Notes: generated from the letters alone by a model not told the origin. DNA of 64,000 bases from Plectrocnemia conspersa (GCA_009617715.1 VTFK01000328.1:62001-126000); one strand, 5' to 3'; shown: positions 12,401 through 24,650, counted from the stretch's first letter. A program made the numbers and translations.

Positions 12401-13521
12401 ATTATATTAAAAATTGTAGAATTTACCATTTTAAAAGGGGACCATATATGATATAAACTTGTTTTAGAAACAATATTTTTATTAGCTTACAAATAATAAT
12501 AATAAACTATTACGCTAATTTCTCTTAGTAAATTGATTAGTGTTATTATAAATCGATATATTATTCTATAATTTCGGACAGCAAATGGATCTCTTGGTGC
12601 AGAGGTATTATATTAGGTTAACAATATTTACTTGGCGCACCATGCCAATTAATAGTCTTAATATTTAAGATTATAATAAGATTCGTATTCATTATTTGCA
12701 TCAAATATTGGCATAATCCATATTGTTTTAAGTGGTTAGATCTACTACTATTACTGTCACAGTAATAATAACACGGTTAATATCAAATTCATCGTCACTT
12801 CCTTAAACATCCATTATTATTCGTAATTATATGGATAATTTCTAAAAGTAAATCAATATATGTATTTATAAATAATTAAAACACAGATTACTAATTGTTA
12901 GTAATTTACTAGCTCGAAAAGACTAATATTATTATTTGAGTTGCCGCTAAAAATGTCGATACCCAGGTCGATGGTTGTCGAGCGAGATAGCGAGCTCTGC
13001 TTGCATCTCGATCTTTTTTTTCGTCATACTAAAATCGTTTTTATTTGATAACAGACACACAATATTAAGTAAGAATTATGCACAATTAGAGCATATAATC
13101 CCGTTTCATCCCATATCATAAAAATATAGATACCCTTTGAAGGAAAAAATCAGTTTAAGACCAATAATTGATAACTGTCATGTATCACGCGATTCAGTCT
13201 TAACACAGCACGATTCGTCCATGTGCGATGAAAATTTTTTAATAAACTTACACTCGTAAATTAAGGATTATTGAGTTATTTGCGTGAGTTACAAATTCAA
13301 TATTAGTGAAATGTGTTTATTAGAAGTTTTTTTACCATTAATAAATTGAAATTGGCAAAATTAGCTTGAACACAAAGCCAATAAATGCATTTCAAGTTTT
13401 GTCGACGTACGAGTGCAACGCTTGGAATACGATGTCGACACATTGTCGACTTACTAGCACAAAGGATTAACTATATGACACAGACACAATTTGAAATATC
13501 CGAAAATTACAAAGACATTAC

Positions 13522-13623
13522 CTTGTAAACCGCATGATTGTTAATACAATTGTTAATAGCCTCGGCGTCACTCTCGCGAGGCCCGCGGAAGAAGGGACGC
13601 TCGGTTATGGACGGCGTGTCACA
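13522..13623 (-). other. Exon-like GC-rich insert, unit 1
   Basis: Read on the minus strand, a TAG acceptor precedes 102 nt without stops (34 codons) and a GTAATGTC donor follows immediately. The intron-like flanks are shared with unit 2 but the insert is not. GC content is far above that of the flanks. This could be a captured host exon or a chance open frame. I do not recognise the peptide. Confidence 0.35.
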
Positions 13624-14262
13624 CTAGCACGTAACACTAATTTCAATTATACACTGCTTAATTCTAACACATACACTAAATTACACTATCACTTTATAAT
13701 TAAAAACATCGAAAGGGATATTATTATAAACGAAAACACTTATTCGACAAAAATGTAACGAAACAATGTAACGCGCCCGATGACGCATAGCTACTGATTT
13801 TTTAAAAAATATTTCGAGATGCATAAACAAGTACAAACGAGTTCAAGGTTATGCTTCGTGTTATGTTCATATAAACCATAACGATTAAAATGTCGTGCAT
13901 CTCAGATTACAAAAAAAAATTTTTTATCAAAGGTTGACAATTTGTCTATTTTTAAAATATTTATCTCTAATTCGAATTATTTGAATGCAAGTTGTCTGCT
14001 TATTTTTAGAAAATCTATCTCTCATTCGATTTATTTTAATGAGAAAGTGACACGAAGGTCAGTCACCCTTGTAATAATGTTGACCTTCTAAACGTCGATG
14101 ATTTGAAGTTTATTTATACATATGAAAAATATTATTTAAATCTAATTTACATGTGCCAAAATTACGAACGTATCAAATGACGTTCTTCCGTTGAAAATAG
14201 TGAAAAAAATATATTTTTATTACATTTCGATTATAAGACACAGAAAATTACAACGACATTAC

Positions 14263-14360
14263 CGTGTCCTTCGGGGTGACGGGTGGGGTAGTGGGGTTAG
14301 TGGGGGCGCATCGGCGCGGCGATCTTACCGACGCTAGCGCCACGCGCCGCGCCGGTGCGA
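14263..14360 (-). other. Exon-like GC-rich insert, unit 2
   Basis: The insert occupies the same position as that of unit 1: a TTTAG acceptor, 98 nt open in one frame (2 nt plus 32 codons), then GTAATGTC. The predicted peptide is Ala/Arg/Pro-rich and unlike the unit 1 peptide. The other two frames contain stops. Both inserts end in phase 0 at the shared donor. Confidence 0.35.
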
Positions 14361-14932
14361 CTAAACACTATTATAAACACTACACTAATTTCAATTATAC
14401 ACTGCTTAATTGTAACACATACACTTAATTACACCATCACTTTATAATTAAAAAACATCGAAAGGGATATTATTATAAACAAAAACACTTATTCGACAAA
14501 AATGTAACGAAACAGTTTACGCGTCCGACGTCACATAGCTACTGATTTTTTAAAAAATATTTCGAGATGCATAAACAAGTTCAAACGAGTTCAAGGTTAT
14601 GCTTCGTGTTATGTTCATATAAATCATAACGATTAAAATGTCGTGCATCTCAGATTACAAAAAAAAAATTTTTTATCAAAGGTTGACAATTTGTCTAGTT
14701 TTAAAATATTTATCTCTAATTCGAATTATTTTAATGCAAGTTATTTGTTTATTTTTAGAATATCTATCTCTCATTCGATTTATTTTAATGCGAGAGTGAC
14801 ACGAAGTTCTAAAAGTATAATGTCGATGATTTGAAGTTTTATGTTATATAAATCTAATTTATATGTGACAAATTTACATTTTCAAATGACGTTCTTCCGT
14901 TGAAAATAGTGTAAAAAATATATAATGTTTTT

Positions 14933-15294
14933 TGGGGAGCCATACTTTCGTATGTATGGAATAATTAATAAATAATAATGTTTTCATTGCCTAATCATTA
15001 CGCTCTGCAAATAAAATACTAATTTTACCGCCTATTTCTCGTGAATTTTTATTCATTGTAAATTTCTCACAATTAACTTATATAATATTTTTTATACCTA
15101 ATTTCTAAAATATTCATTACTTGATTTTCTCCAAGTATTTTTGCGCTCTTATGACGCGCTCTTTTTTGACAAACGCTCTTATGACTGTCTGCGCATTTGA
15201 CGTACGCTATTTTGTTACAGCGCTACTTTAGTAAACGCTCTTATGACGCACGCTTATTTGTCCGCGCTCATTTGTGACGTTGTTAAAATTGCCC
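14933..15294 (-). repeat. Right terminal inverted repeat
   Basis: Mirror of 11897-12271. Three copies of GCTCTTATGACG-type modules are visible between 15147 and 15250, alternating with TTTGAC and AGCGCTAC modules. Confidence 0.7.
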
Positions 15295-17676
15295 GGTTCT
15301 CGGTTTATTTAAAACCCCGCGGGTACCCGGTTCCAGTTCTTACCCAGTTTGGAAGCCCTAGTTATTATCTATTTAATTTTTAAAACCATATTTAGCATTT
15401 GCAGATTCAAAAATACATTTATAAACCATACAACTTTGCATAAATTGTCAACTTGATAAAAGTTCTGCAATCGTAAATTTTGCCCAATTTATTTTTATAT
15501 ATCGGAATATGAAATTCAGATGTGAATCAATACAGATATATCAACATACGTACTTTGGTTTAAACAGCAAAAAAAAAATTGACTATTAAAACATTGATTA
15601 CAAAAAAACGATAGTCATTTTGAGATTATCTAATTATATATTTTTTTAAAAATTCATAATCTAATGCTTAGAACTATGCCTAAGTTTATTTGAATGTGTA
15701 TTGTATATACAAATATACTATATTTATGGTGTATTATTTTCTATAAAATTATTTAATAACAACTAATACTTTGTACTAATACTAAAAATCAATGAGGTTT
15801 TATTTTTATGTCAAAAATCTTTTATATTTAAATTAAAAAATATATAGTAATTTTACCAAAGCAAAATAAATATTAAATGAGTATATATTATTTGTTACGT
15901 AAATTAGTTCAGTTTTATAAGTTATTAATTTTGAAGTGTACAATATAATCACAGAAGTTAAACCAATTAACTGTATAAATTCTGAATTAATGTTATTTTT
16001 ATTAAGTCATTACAATATATATTGTTCTAATTCTTAGTATCCTATAATGATAATATAGGTGGAATAATTAGCTTTGACAGATCAAGAGAAAATCCGACCC
16101 AAAGGTAAATTGTCAATGGGCTCAATTTGCCGGCTCAATGAAACATTATCAAGAATTTCAATAATTAAAGGGAAGGTTTGAGTTTTGAAAACTTGACGTC
16201 TAAGAATATAATTATGTCGGCTATTTGGTTTTTGGGGGAGTTAAGCAAGTTATGAGTTTTGTGCAAATTTGAATTACCCTTTTTGTAAATAAGTTATATT
16301 TAAATATATACGTATGGATATATTTTCATGAGCTTATCCGCAAAATACTGCAGATTTTTAATATGCTAAAAGCATAAAAAATCTCAACGCTTAATGCTTT
16401 GTCAATAAGCATTAAGTGCTTCGATACTGTTATAGTTATAGCCTTTACCTTGTCGGCGTAAAGCGATTTTCTTCACATAAAACACGCCTTTTGAACAGTA
16501 AAATCTGGTTTAATAGGGCGACTATAAAAGACCGTCACTTAGAAACATTTTTATGTATGTACATATAGGTTGACCCTTATTAAAAAATGTTTTTATAAAT
16601 TGCGGATCAACGTTTACAAATAATTGTCTCGCTTTGATACTATTGCTTCGTTATTTTTATTGTACCAACTGGTTTGCAAGTTTAAAACTAAACTAGGCGT
16701 GTGAGAATTTGCAATCAGCCGAAATTGCGAAAGCACCGTTAAAGTCTAAACTTATATATTTTACGTATTCATTAGTATAAAGTTCAAAAAGCGGAAATAC
16801 TACGGTGCAACGCAGTAATTTCATTTTGTAATTCCCATACAATTTTGGATAAAGTTGCCCAAATGTAGTGTTCTATATTAATATATTTAGGCAAAATTAG
16901 TTCATTAGTTATTTAAGTAATATAAAAGATCCAGATAAAATAAAGTAAATTTCAAAATAGCTTAATAATACTTTGAACATTTATATAATATTAAAAATAT
17001 ACAATTTCATAACCTAAAAATATTAGGAATTTGTTAAATTTAATTGAATTGTTTAAAAAAAATATACAAAATTTTTTAATTAGTTATGTTTGGAATTGAG
17101 TAAGAAAATTACATTAAATACATTAAATTGTATGTTAAATAAAATAAAATCATTAGGCATATTCAGAAAATTAATACAAAATATCAGCTCTGTATTTAAT
17201 ACCCTTATATAGTAATTAAAGCTATGATAATATTAATATTACAATATTAAACTAAACAGATAAATAACTGCTGTTTTTATGTAATGTTTAAACGATACAT
17301 TTGAAAGCAAGACTTTTTATCAAAAGGCTGAAATTAATTTGCTTTGTAAATATTTTGATGGCAACCTAAGCTATAAAACCATTTTATTTTTAATAATTAA
17401 AAAAATATAGCCATATATATAAGTGTCAGTTATTTTTGACTTTATGTGTTACTTAAGCTCAGATAAAGTACGGATTTACCACAATTTATGTAGAAATCTT
17501 AAGAAGAAGAAATTAGTTTATAAGCAATAGTAAACAATAATTTTATAACATATCATATTTAACACTCTGCACTCTAAAGACATTTTCAAACGTTTTTCAG
17601 CAACTCCAAGTCATTTTCAGTAAATTTGTCAATAATTATGTTTGAAAAAGGAAAAAAAACAGATTTTAATATATAC
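15295..17676. other. AT-rich stretch with small noncoding islands
   Basis: 15300-15355 is GC-rich (CCCGCGGGTACCCGG) with no frame. 16075-16160 and 16430-16530 are moderately complex and could be conserved noncoding DNA. No gene or transposon motif is recognised. Confidence 0.4.
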
Positions 17677-17684
17677 ATATGTAT

Positions 17685-18708
17685 CAGTGGCGTCTGGTAC
17701 ATACATGCGGTAGATGCGGCGCATGCCTTGAGATTGTATAACGATTCAAAAAGTGAAATATTTGTATCACTTATAAATTTATTATTTTACGTAATTATTA
17801 AACGTAATTGCTCAGAAAATCGGCTACAGACAACCATACCAAGGAAGCGGCTCAAGCCGACTGCAGCGCGGGCGGGCTGGCTGACCAGCTGTTAGGCGCA
17901 GTCGATACGCGTACGCCATGAATTACTTATTGGGAATTGAATTGTTCGCGCATGTGCACTAGAACCTCAGTCGTTACTTATGCTCGTGTACAGTTGCCCG
18001 TCATCAACCGTTCATGCGGTTGACGTTTTGAATCTGTTTATTTCCCCGGCATTTAGGCCTTAATGTCTCGCAGTGGGAGCTGCCGGCTTCCCATACCAAT
18101 AGACAGGCAGATGTGAACTCTATCGTACACTTTAAATCCCTACGATTTTGTTTTAAATTTAAGGAATACGAAAATAATTTTCCAGAACCGCTTTTTATAT
18201 CACTTCAACGCTCGTATGGAATTTTTTTTGATTTAATGAAATTAAAAAGTGTACTTATTTATAAATATTTGTCACCAGAATTCTATTTAAAATCTATAAA
18301 TTGCATAAATAATGTGAGTATCAAAAATGTACTAAAATATATTTATGAAAGTATTCAATTTAATAAAAATAATTTTTATCATACCGGTGACAAGTGCTTC
18401 TGCAGAAAAATCATTTTCTACAATGAAAAAAATGAATTTATTCACTAGAAATAGTCAAAGTGAGAATGAATTGTCAGCTCTTGCATTAATATCAATCGAA
18501 AATTTTTTTTAAGACAAATTAATGAAAGACAATATATTGTATGATTTGGGTATTGATGATTTTTGTTAAGAGGAGCGTCAAATAAAATTAATTAGAAAAA
18601 TATAAAAACATAGTATGTTTATAAAATAAAGAAAATAAGTTTTAAAATATAGTTTTTGTTACCCCCCATGACCTCACGCCCTGTTTCAAAAATCACCGCA
18701 TGCCACTG
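17685..18708 (+). mobile_element. hAT transposon, internally decayed, perfect 8-bp TSD
   Basis: The left end is CAGTGGCGTCTGG and the right end is the mirror of CAGTGGCATGCGGTG. The flanking octamer ATATGTAT is present at 17677-17684 and again at 18709-18716. An 8-bp duplication and CAG-type ends are standard for the hAT superfamily. The element is only 1024 bp, so most of the transposase gene is missing. Confidence 0.85.
18113..18512 (+). pseudogene. hAT transposase C-terminal (dimerisation) remnant
   Basis: The last 45 codons, up to the TAA at about 18510, read as SASAEKSFSTMKKM, TRNSQSENELSALALISIE in one frame. This is the hAT C-terminal dimerisation region, normally S-A-S-x-E-R-x-F-S ... 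L-x-x-L-x-x-I. The preceding ~80 codons are open in a different frame and probably encode the end of the RNase-H-like domain, so at least one frameshift separates them. The BED zinc finger and catalytic residues are absent. It cannot make active transposase. Confidence 0.75.
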
Positions 18709-19212
18709 ATATGTATGTATATAAAAGGGGGTTTAAATTACAGTGACTCTTTAATGTGTATATTGCACATTTATTTGACAATTATTTTTTTTTAAATTAT
18801 CTAGATATTTTTTCACAAATTTTGCAATAATACGACGTTTTTTATTTTCCTTAGCAACTTTGGGGTCCTAGTCCTCAAATTTTGATTATAATATTTTAAA
18901 TATATATTTTAAATAAATACCCAGAATATTTAAAAGGAAAACCTTCACGGAAATAAAATATTTTATCAAAAAAAGCAATCTGGAATAAAAAGCCCATAAC
19001 CAAAATGTATAGCTATATTTAAAAGCTATATTTATAATATCCCTAAGAAATAACATTTTTATCCTAATTGTTTTTAAAATATTTATTTTTTGCACTCACC
19101 AAATTTTTTGGCGTCCTTTTTCTGCATACAACTGTCACAAACACATTTTTTTTTATAATTACACTTATACACTACACTACACTATATCCTCATTTTTATT
19201 TATTTTTATTAT

Positions 19213-19585
19213 TTACACTTTCCTATCTATTTAAATATTTTTTGATATGAATTTCACCACTTCTGCAAATGTATGCTGTACCTTTCCCTATTCCACTTGC
19301 AGAACAAGCACGACATTTTCTTCTCACATATTTTACCCACTTTTTAGTTTTTTTGGCAGATGATTTTTTAGCTTATCCGAAAGCCTTTATGGTGGATCGT
19401 AAGCACGGGCACGACAAGATAAAATGTCTTTAGAATCGATAGATTCCATTGAATTCTTTAGCCTTACTCAAAATAAAATCTTTGAATTTAATTTTGCTGT
19501 TAGGATTCAAATTTTGATAGACACGAAACGAATTAAACAATGAGCACGGAGATAAATAAAACAACTGAATTTTTTTATCCACTCC
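19213..19585 (-). pseudogene. piggyBac-type transposase C-terminus, decayed
   Basis: One minus-strand frame carries KWVKYVRRKCRACSASG followed by a threonine/tyrosine and a cysteine. This resembles the cysteine-rich C-terminal zinc-binding region of piggyBac transposases (R-R-C-x-x-C ... T-x-Y-x-C). Upstream, NPNSKIKFKDFIL, then ARAYDPP-stop-RLSDKLKNHLPKK, match the preceding region across a frame change and one stop. The normal second C-x-x-C group is missing. SINE 1 begins at about 19606, just beyond the upstream edge. Confidence 0.6.
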
Positions 19586-19605
19586 TTTGTTTTTTGAAAT
19601 ATAAC

Positions 19606-19905
19606 TTCTCAGACTATTAACTCTGAGGTCGCAGTTTCGAATCCCGGCAGTGACAATTAAATTTTTATTTGTAACAAATAATACGCTCTTATTAAAAAAA
19701 AACGGTCCAGATGCAGTGACATCTATTGATTATAAATTGCATTACACATAATAATTTATTATTATTAATAAATAATATATAGATGTCACCGATTTACATA
19801 CTCATTATATCTGATTGACTGACTCAGTTGGTATAAATTTATTCCGTTATAGCGCATTGGGCTTACACTTGTGTGCAGATAATAATCAAAACCAATTTTC
19901 TATAT
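19606..19905 (+). repeat. SINE 1 copy, tRNA-Lys-like head
   Basis: CTCAGACTATTAACTCTGAG forms an anticodon-arm-like unit. It is followed by GGTCGCAGTTTCGAATCCCGG, which contains a B-box-like element and resembles insect tRNA-Lys. The body contains GTGACATCTATTGATTATAAATTG, a TGTCACCGATTT segment and a GCGCATTGGGCTTAC 3' region. The upstream A-box part is lost here. Confidence 0.7.
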
Positions 19906-19944
19906 TTATTTAGATAAGGTAAGCACATCTGCGCTATTCAATTA

Positions 19945-20140
19945 TTTAGATTAAAAAAAACCATCGTAATCTAACAAGTTACCCCAATGCGTCACGATGG
20001 TCGTATTATATTATTACAGATAAAATATATACATATTTACATAATTAAAATAATACACTTAAAATAATAAAATTAAATTAAAAATCATAAAATACCAAAA
20101 GTAAATGATACGAACCAGGCCACGTCTTATTAAAATATAT
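19945..20140 (-). mobile_element. LINE B 3' end, copy 4
   Basis: ACCATCGTAATCTAACAAGTTACCCCAATGCGTCACGATGGTC-type sequence at 19963-20003 is the LINE B terminal hairpin with several changes. It lies after the GATTAAA-type tail and before an A/T-rich spacer. It is severely 5'-truncated. Confidence 0.6.
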
Positions 20141-20391
20141 TATATCAAGGATATAGATATTTTAATATTAAATTGAGAGAAGTCCACCATCATTCAAACG
20201 ATTTTTTTAAACTTATAAAAAGGGAAGAACGAACCGTTTTGGCTAAAGGCTAATTAAAAATAAGATAAAACTTAATACCATATTTATTGCTCAAAAGCAC
20301 AATAAAAACTACCTTTTTGTGCGTAAAAATGCAATTGACAATGCTTCAGTTTTGTGTAAAAACCACTATTTTATTCTACCACTTGCTTTAA

Positions 20392-20652
20392 AAATTCCTA
20401 AGGTGTACTTTGGTTGAAGAATATGCAAGCGATGCAATTGGCCCAGAAACATCTGCATCTGTGATTCAGCAGGGACGTATCGCAGACGATTTAACGATTC
20501 GAGCAGACAATCCAGTGATTCTAGAGTAGACGTTTAAGAGGTTCGAAACAATCAACTGGTTTAAGATGGCAGACAACAGGAACGAAACAACAAACATGAG
20601 CAGGACTGGTTTAGATTTTGGGATTTCAAGATTTCAAGAGGCGAAGCATTAA
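20392..20652 (+). pseudogene. Unrecognised 87-codon reading frame with one stop
   Basis: The frame is open from 20392 to a TAG at 20527 and then from there to TAA at 20650. It has balanced composition, unlike the surrounding A/T-rich DNA. It contains EEYASDAIGPETSASVIQQG and, after the stop, FKRFETINWFKMADN. I do not recognise it. It could be a retroposed gene piece or an unknown transposon domain; a chance frame is also possible. Confidence 0.25.
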
Positions 20653-21639
20653 TGTAATTAATGATTATTTCTACTTTAAGTCGCAAAATACTGGCAACCG
20701 TGAACACAAGAGATTTTAACGAATCATCCAGAGGACACCATTTCTCTACCAGTACTCAGTCTACGAAATACAAATCAACACCATTTCTCTATGGTAAATT
20801 ATACAATACCAAAAAACTGCTACCAGATTTTTTTTAGGTCTATTTTGGCTGCAAAGTCACACCCTTTTGGCCGCAAAAGTCACTAGAAAATTAAAGGGAC
20901 ACTGATATATAATTTTTGTTCAAAAAATATGTATAAAAATGTTGAAATATTAGGTTATTTGAAAAATAAATATTGTATGATATACTTTCATCGTTTTCAT
21001 GTTACTAATATTTTAAAATATATTTTTGGTTACATCGAATTTTTAATTAATTTATCAAAATAAAGATTGAAAAAAAATACCAAATTTAGATTTATTTATA
21101 ATTTTGCTCAAACTAAAATATTGAATAAAATAATTTAAATAAACAAATAGTAGTGTCAGATCCACCCGTTAATTGTGAAAAAATTGTTAAAAGCAACTCA
21201 TAAAACTTACTTATTATTTGTGTCTAACGGACTTTCTAAGAACAAAGTTTTTTCTTGTTGGCGTTATAAAAAGGATCATGTTTTTGAGCAGCTATCCAAT
21301 AAACGATATTTATTAACAGTTTAAAATTATTTTTAAAACAAGCAAAAAACATGAAAGGGCAATAATATTCCTCGGATAATCTACAAAAATAAATGTAAAG
21401 GTTTCCTGAATGAAAAAGCACCTTCGTGCATTAAGAAATAAATTATTACATCTAAGTATTTTTTTATATTCTATTTATGTTTATATTATATTTTAAATAA
21501 ATGTTTTTAACATATTTCTTTAGTGTATAAACAATAAGCTATTTTAGTTAAATAAATAGCTTTGTTCTACGATGCTTTTATTTAAATGTACTACAAAAAA
21601 AGTAGATCGTTCACAACAATAAAAAGCGGTCTTTACAAT

Positions 21640-21960
21640 GGTTGGGCAAAATTAAAGCCTCAAAGTTATGTACACTGTCGTTTGGGTTTGGACCTCGGAA
21701 TAATTTTCTATAATTTCTTAATCTTAGCGAAATTATTACAAACAAGTTATTGTAAACTTTTCGACAATATACACTAAGTATACAAAAACTGTGGCGTTTA
21801 GTGCTCGCACATTTTAATTTAAAAGGTACAATTCTCTTGCAAGACAATGCGCAACCACACATTAAACGATAAACACTGTATGATATATTGCTTCATCTCT
21901 AATACTCACCAGGCATCTTATTGACAGATTATAATTTTTTAAGTATTTCTATATATAATA
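21640..21960 (+). pseudogene. mariner transposase fragment
   Basis: Three blocks in plus-strand frames follow mariner order. GIIFYNFL with a downstream SYCKLFDNI matches the G-V-x-Y-Y-E-L-L ... Y-C-x-Q-L region. LLQDNAQPHI carries the second catalytic aspartate. YSPGILLTDYNFL carries the third (mariner D34D). Stops occur between the blocks, and the N-terminal DNA-binding region is absent. Confidence 0.7.
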
Positions 21961-22149
21961 TTAAAATATAAGGTCTTTAACAATGAAGTTAAAAATAAAC
22001 ACCGCTGATATTATTAAACTTATAATTTTGATGACACATGTATTTTATTTTTGCAATTATAAACCACTTTTTTTCTGTAAAATTTAATATCTTATAATGA
22101 ATAAGCATTCTGTTGTTTCGACCAATAAAAAATTAGCACTCAAATATAA

Positions 22150-22383
22150 AACAAGATGGCCGACAGTACCGTGACAACAGTTTTAAATAATTATTATTTA
22201 TTAATAAAATTTTGCTACGCGACAATAATTTTCATTAATTCATCATTTGACTGAATATAAATAATCGGATTGCAAATTAAATAGGTGTGTTATAACTATA
22301 AAAATAAATATATACATAATGTGTTGAGGATTGTAAGAATACATTGATTAAACTAGATAAACATTGATAAAACAATCTTCGTA
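22150..22383 (+). promoter_or_regulatory. Candidate promoter/5' leader
   Basis: AAGATGGCCGAC at about 22154-22165 resembles a YY1/Pleiohomeotic site. It sits 220 bp upstream of the possible first coding exon at 22384. The rest of the segment is A/T-rich. Support is indirect. Confidence 0.25.
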
Positions 22384-22433
22384 ATGAAATCTTCAAATTT
22401 TGAATTCCCGGCGATAGGCTCCGAGGCCGAAAA
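22384..22433 (+). CDS. Candidate first coding exon, product unknown
   Basis: An ATG opens 16 codons (beginning MKSSNFEFPAIGSEAE) and ends with AA|GTGAGT, a strong 5' splice site, in phase 2. The exon is clearly richer in GC than its surroundings. I found no convincing second exon within the next few kilobases, so the call rests on the start codon, composition and donor only. I do not recognise the peptide. Confidence 0.3.
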
Positions 22434-23699
22434 GTGAGTTTTTCCTTTTATATTACATAAACATTATCATTGCAACCGATTTAATGCACATATACGTTAG
22501 ATTTTAAAAATTTCAAATAAACCAGGTATGTTTTAAACGTGAACGTGTAATATATCCTTAGTATGTATGAGAAGTAGTAACGAAGATTGATTTCAGTATA
22601 ACGAAATATTTTGATCCGAATTTAAGAATGACGTTACAACTTGACACAATATTTCTTTGAATTCAGTTCGTCTTTAACTTGACGTGTGCCAGATGTGTTT
22701 AAAAGCGACATTACAGGTGTTTCGCTGACCCTCAAACTTTTCTTATAAAACATTTTTGTCACAAATTTTATTGTGTTTCATAGAGTATTTTTTAAAATAG
22801 ACTAAAAACGATCTGTCAACCTTATAAGATGTTATTTCGATGCTGTAGTAATATGGTAATTAAAAATTAAAAATTTATATCAACTTACTTACATTTAATA
22901 TAACGAATTTTTAGTAAACCGAAGTTTATTCAATTGTTCCGTGAGCTTTGCTACATTGAGATTTCACTGTACAATGTTTAATTTATTATTATCTAGCTTT
23001 AAACCTTGATTAGGTAATTAATTTTTCTGTTGGAAACAATTTTTTATCAAAAATTCAAAGTTCAATGAAATATGAAACACTAGAGGCATTGCTATTTTTT
23101 ATTATTATTTTAAAAAAAAAAAAATACAAAAATCAAATAGTTTAATTTCAATATAAGTATGAAATATATATAACCAAGTACCAGGCTAACTAATAGAAAA
23201 CATCACTAAGCGGATCATTCCACATCATCACACGAACACAGCCAACAATAATACAACTTTACACGCCAGCGAAGATTTTGACTTTCAAGACCTGTCATTA
23301 TAACTTCACAGCCTGATAACGGCATATTAATTTAAATGTAGTAAATTATACATTTTTATAAAATAAAATAGTACCAGTTTTGGCTGCTAAGTCATATCCA
23401 TTTGCCCTTAAAACATTAAAATATTATGTTAATATATAAAAAATAAGCAATATTTTGGTATTGTATTTAAAGATTAGCAAGTATAGGATTTATTGGTTTA
23501 GTTTAATAACTTTCAGAGGGATAATTCATTATAAAATTATTAAAATTGAATTTGTATACTTTTTGAACGATCCACTTATGTTACGAAATCCATTGTTTTT
23601 TTGTATAACTTATTGTTATAATCTCCATTGTCTTAATCCCCTGCGTAAAACAAGTCCCATATACTGTTTCCTTATCGTCGCCGACGAACCTATTTAATA

Positions 23700-23900
23700 A
23701 CAAAACAGTCCAGGAATAACTGTCCAGTTTGGGGCGGATTATTGCATTTCATAATTCCTCAAAGCCTCAATCCGGCTCTGGGGAAGCAAGTTTATTATTT
23801 CTGCAAAAGCTCTCGCAGAAAGGTCGATAGAGATAGCGCTATCTGCCCACTCCCGGGAAAAGCTTCCTGTTTCCTTTTCCATTGTACCTAACCTAGCACA
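23700..23900. other. GC-richer noncoding island
   Basis: Balanced-composition DNA (TTTGGGGCGGATTATTGC, AGCGCTATCTGCCCACTCCCG) inside A/T-rich sequence. There is no long frame and no transposon motif; it could be a conserved regulatory element. Confidence 0.3.
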
Positions 23901-24534
23901 ACACTAATCCGATTTATATAAAGAGCCGACGCAAGGGTTGAAATAATTTGCATAATAATCATTTGCAAGGATATTGAATCGTTAATCCTTTTTTTCGTAT
24001 AAATCGGATCGCTTGAATAAATTCTGATCGACATAAATATTTGCAAATCATTCGGGAAATTTAAGTGGAAAAAAAATATTATTATCATCGATACTTTTCT
24101 GTTTTGAAATTTGTTTTATTTCAATAATTTGATCACAAAAATATAATATATATCAAACTGTGTATTGAAAAGCATATTTTAGTTAAAGTTGACTGATACT
24201 TAAATTGGGAATAGTTGTGAACTTTTTTTCGTAGCACGAAATGATCAAATGCTCTTTTACGATTTTAAAAATATTTTTTAATATTATTTTTTGGATTGTA
24301 TTGGTTATTTGGAATTTTTATCGTTGTTCTAAAGCTTCATAAAGTTGTTTATACTAGGATAAAATAGCAATGTTGTAAATTATGCTTATTAAGTTATAAG
24401 TTGTGGTTTTAATACAGAACTAACCCATGATGTTTTTTTATTTTTATATTTTCTGTGATACTGATATGATTGTCTTGATACAAAAAAAATAAAATAAAGT
24501 CGATTAGAAACTGCACTGTGAAGGCACCTTAAGA

Positions 24535-24650
24535 ATTTGCTTAACGAGTCAAAACGGCGGCCGGGCGCCTTTTAGTATAATTATGAGTCAAATTTAATCG
24601 CGGGCACATTTTGCAGCCATCGTTCGATCAGCGTAGGTCGTGCTCAGTAT
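24535..24650. other. GC-richer noncoding island
   Basis: GGCGGCCGGGCGCC is followed by an AT-rich homeobox-like stretch (AATTATGAGTC, TTTAATCG) and CAGCCATCG. No coding frame is seen. It may be a cis-regulatory element. Confidence 0.3.

Larger units (their letters stand above)
13505..14932. repeat. Two tandem ~745-bp units inside the TIR element
   Basis: 13624-14220 and 14361-14932 align over more than 500 bp with few differences. Shared blocks include CACTGCTTAATT, AACATCGAAAGGGATA, ATTCGACAAAAATGTAACG and TGACGTTCTTCCGTTG. The upstream part of each unit differs completely: a GC-rich insert of about 100 bp sits between the conserved flanks. The right unit runs directly into the right terminal repeat. 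Confidence 0.8.
11897..15294. mobile_element. 3.4-kb element with ~370-bp terminal inverted repeats
   Basis: The left terminal repeat (11897-12271) is mirrored by the right one (14933-15294). Matching landmarks include GTTTACCAAAGTAGCGCTGTAAC against its mirror, GCGCAAAAATACTTGG, and the inner border TATGGCTCCCCA. Both outer ends carry GGGC. The interior holds a hAT end fragment, GTCGAC-rich DNA and two tandem ~745-bp units. I see no transposase, so it is non-autonomous or a host inverted duplication. No convincing target duplication is visible. The superfamily is unknown; subrepeat-rich long terminal repeats are known from foldback-type elements. Confidence 0.7.

Noticed and set aside
19606..19660. 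Functional tRNA-Lys gene
   Set aside because: The 5' half with A-box and the acceptor stem do not fold, and the sequence continues into the SINE body seen in other copies.
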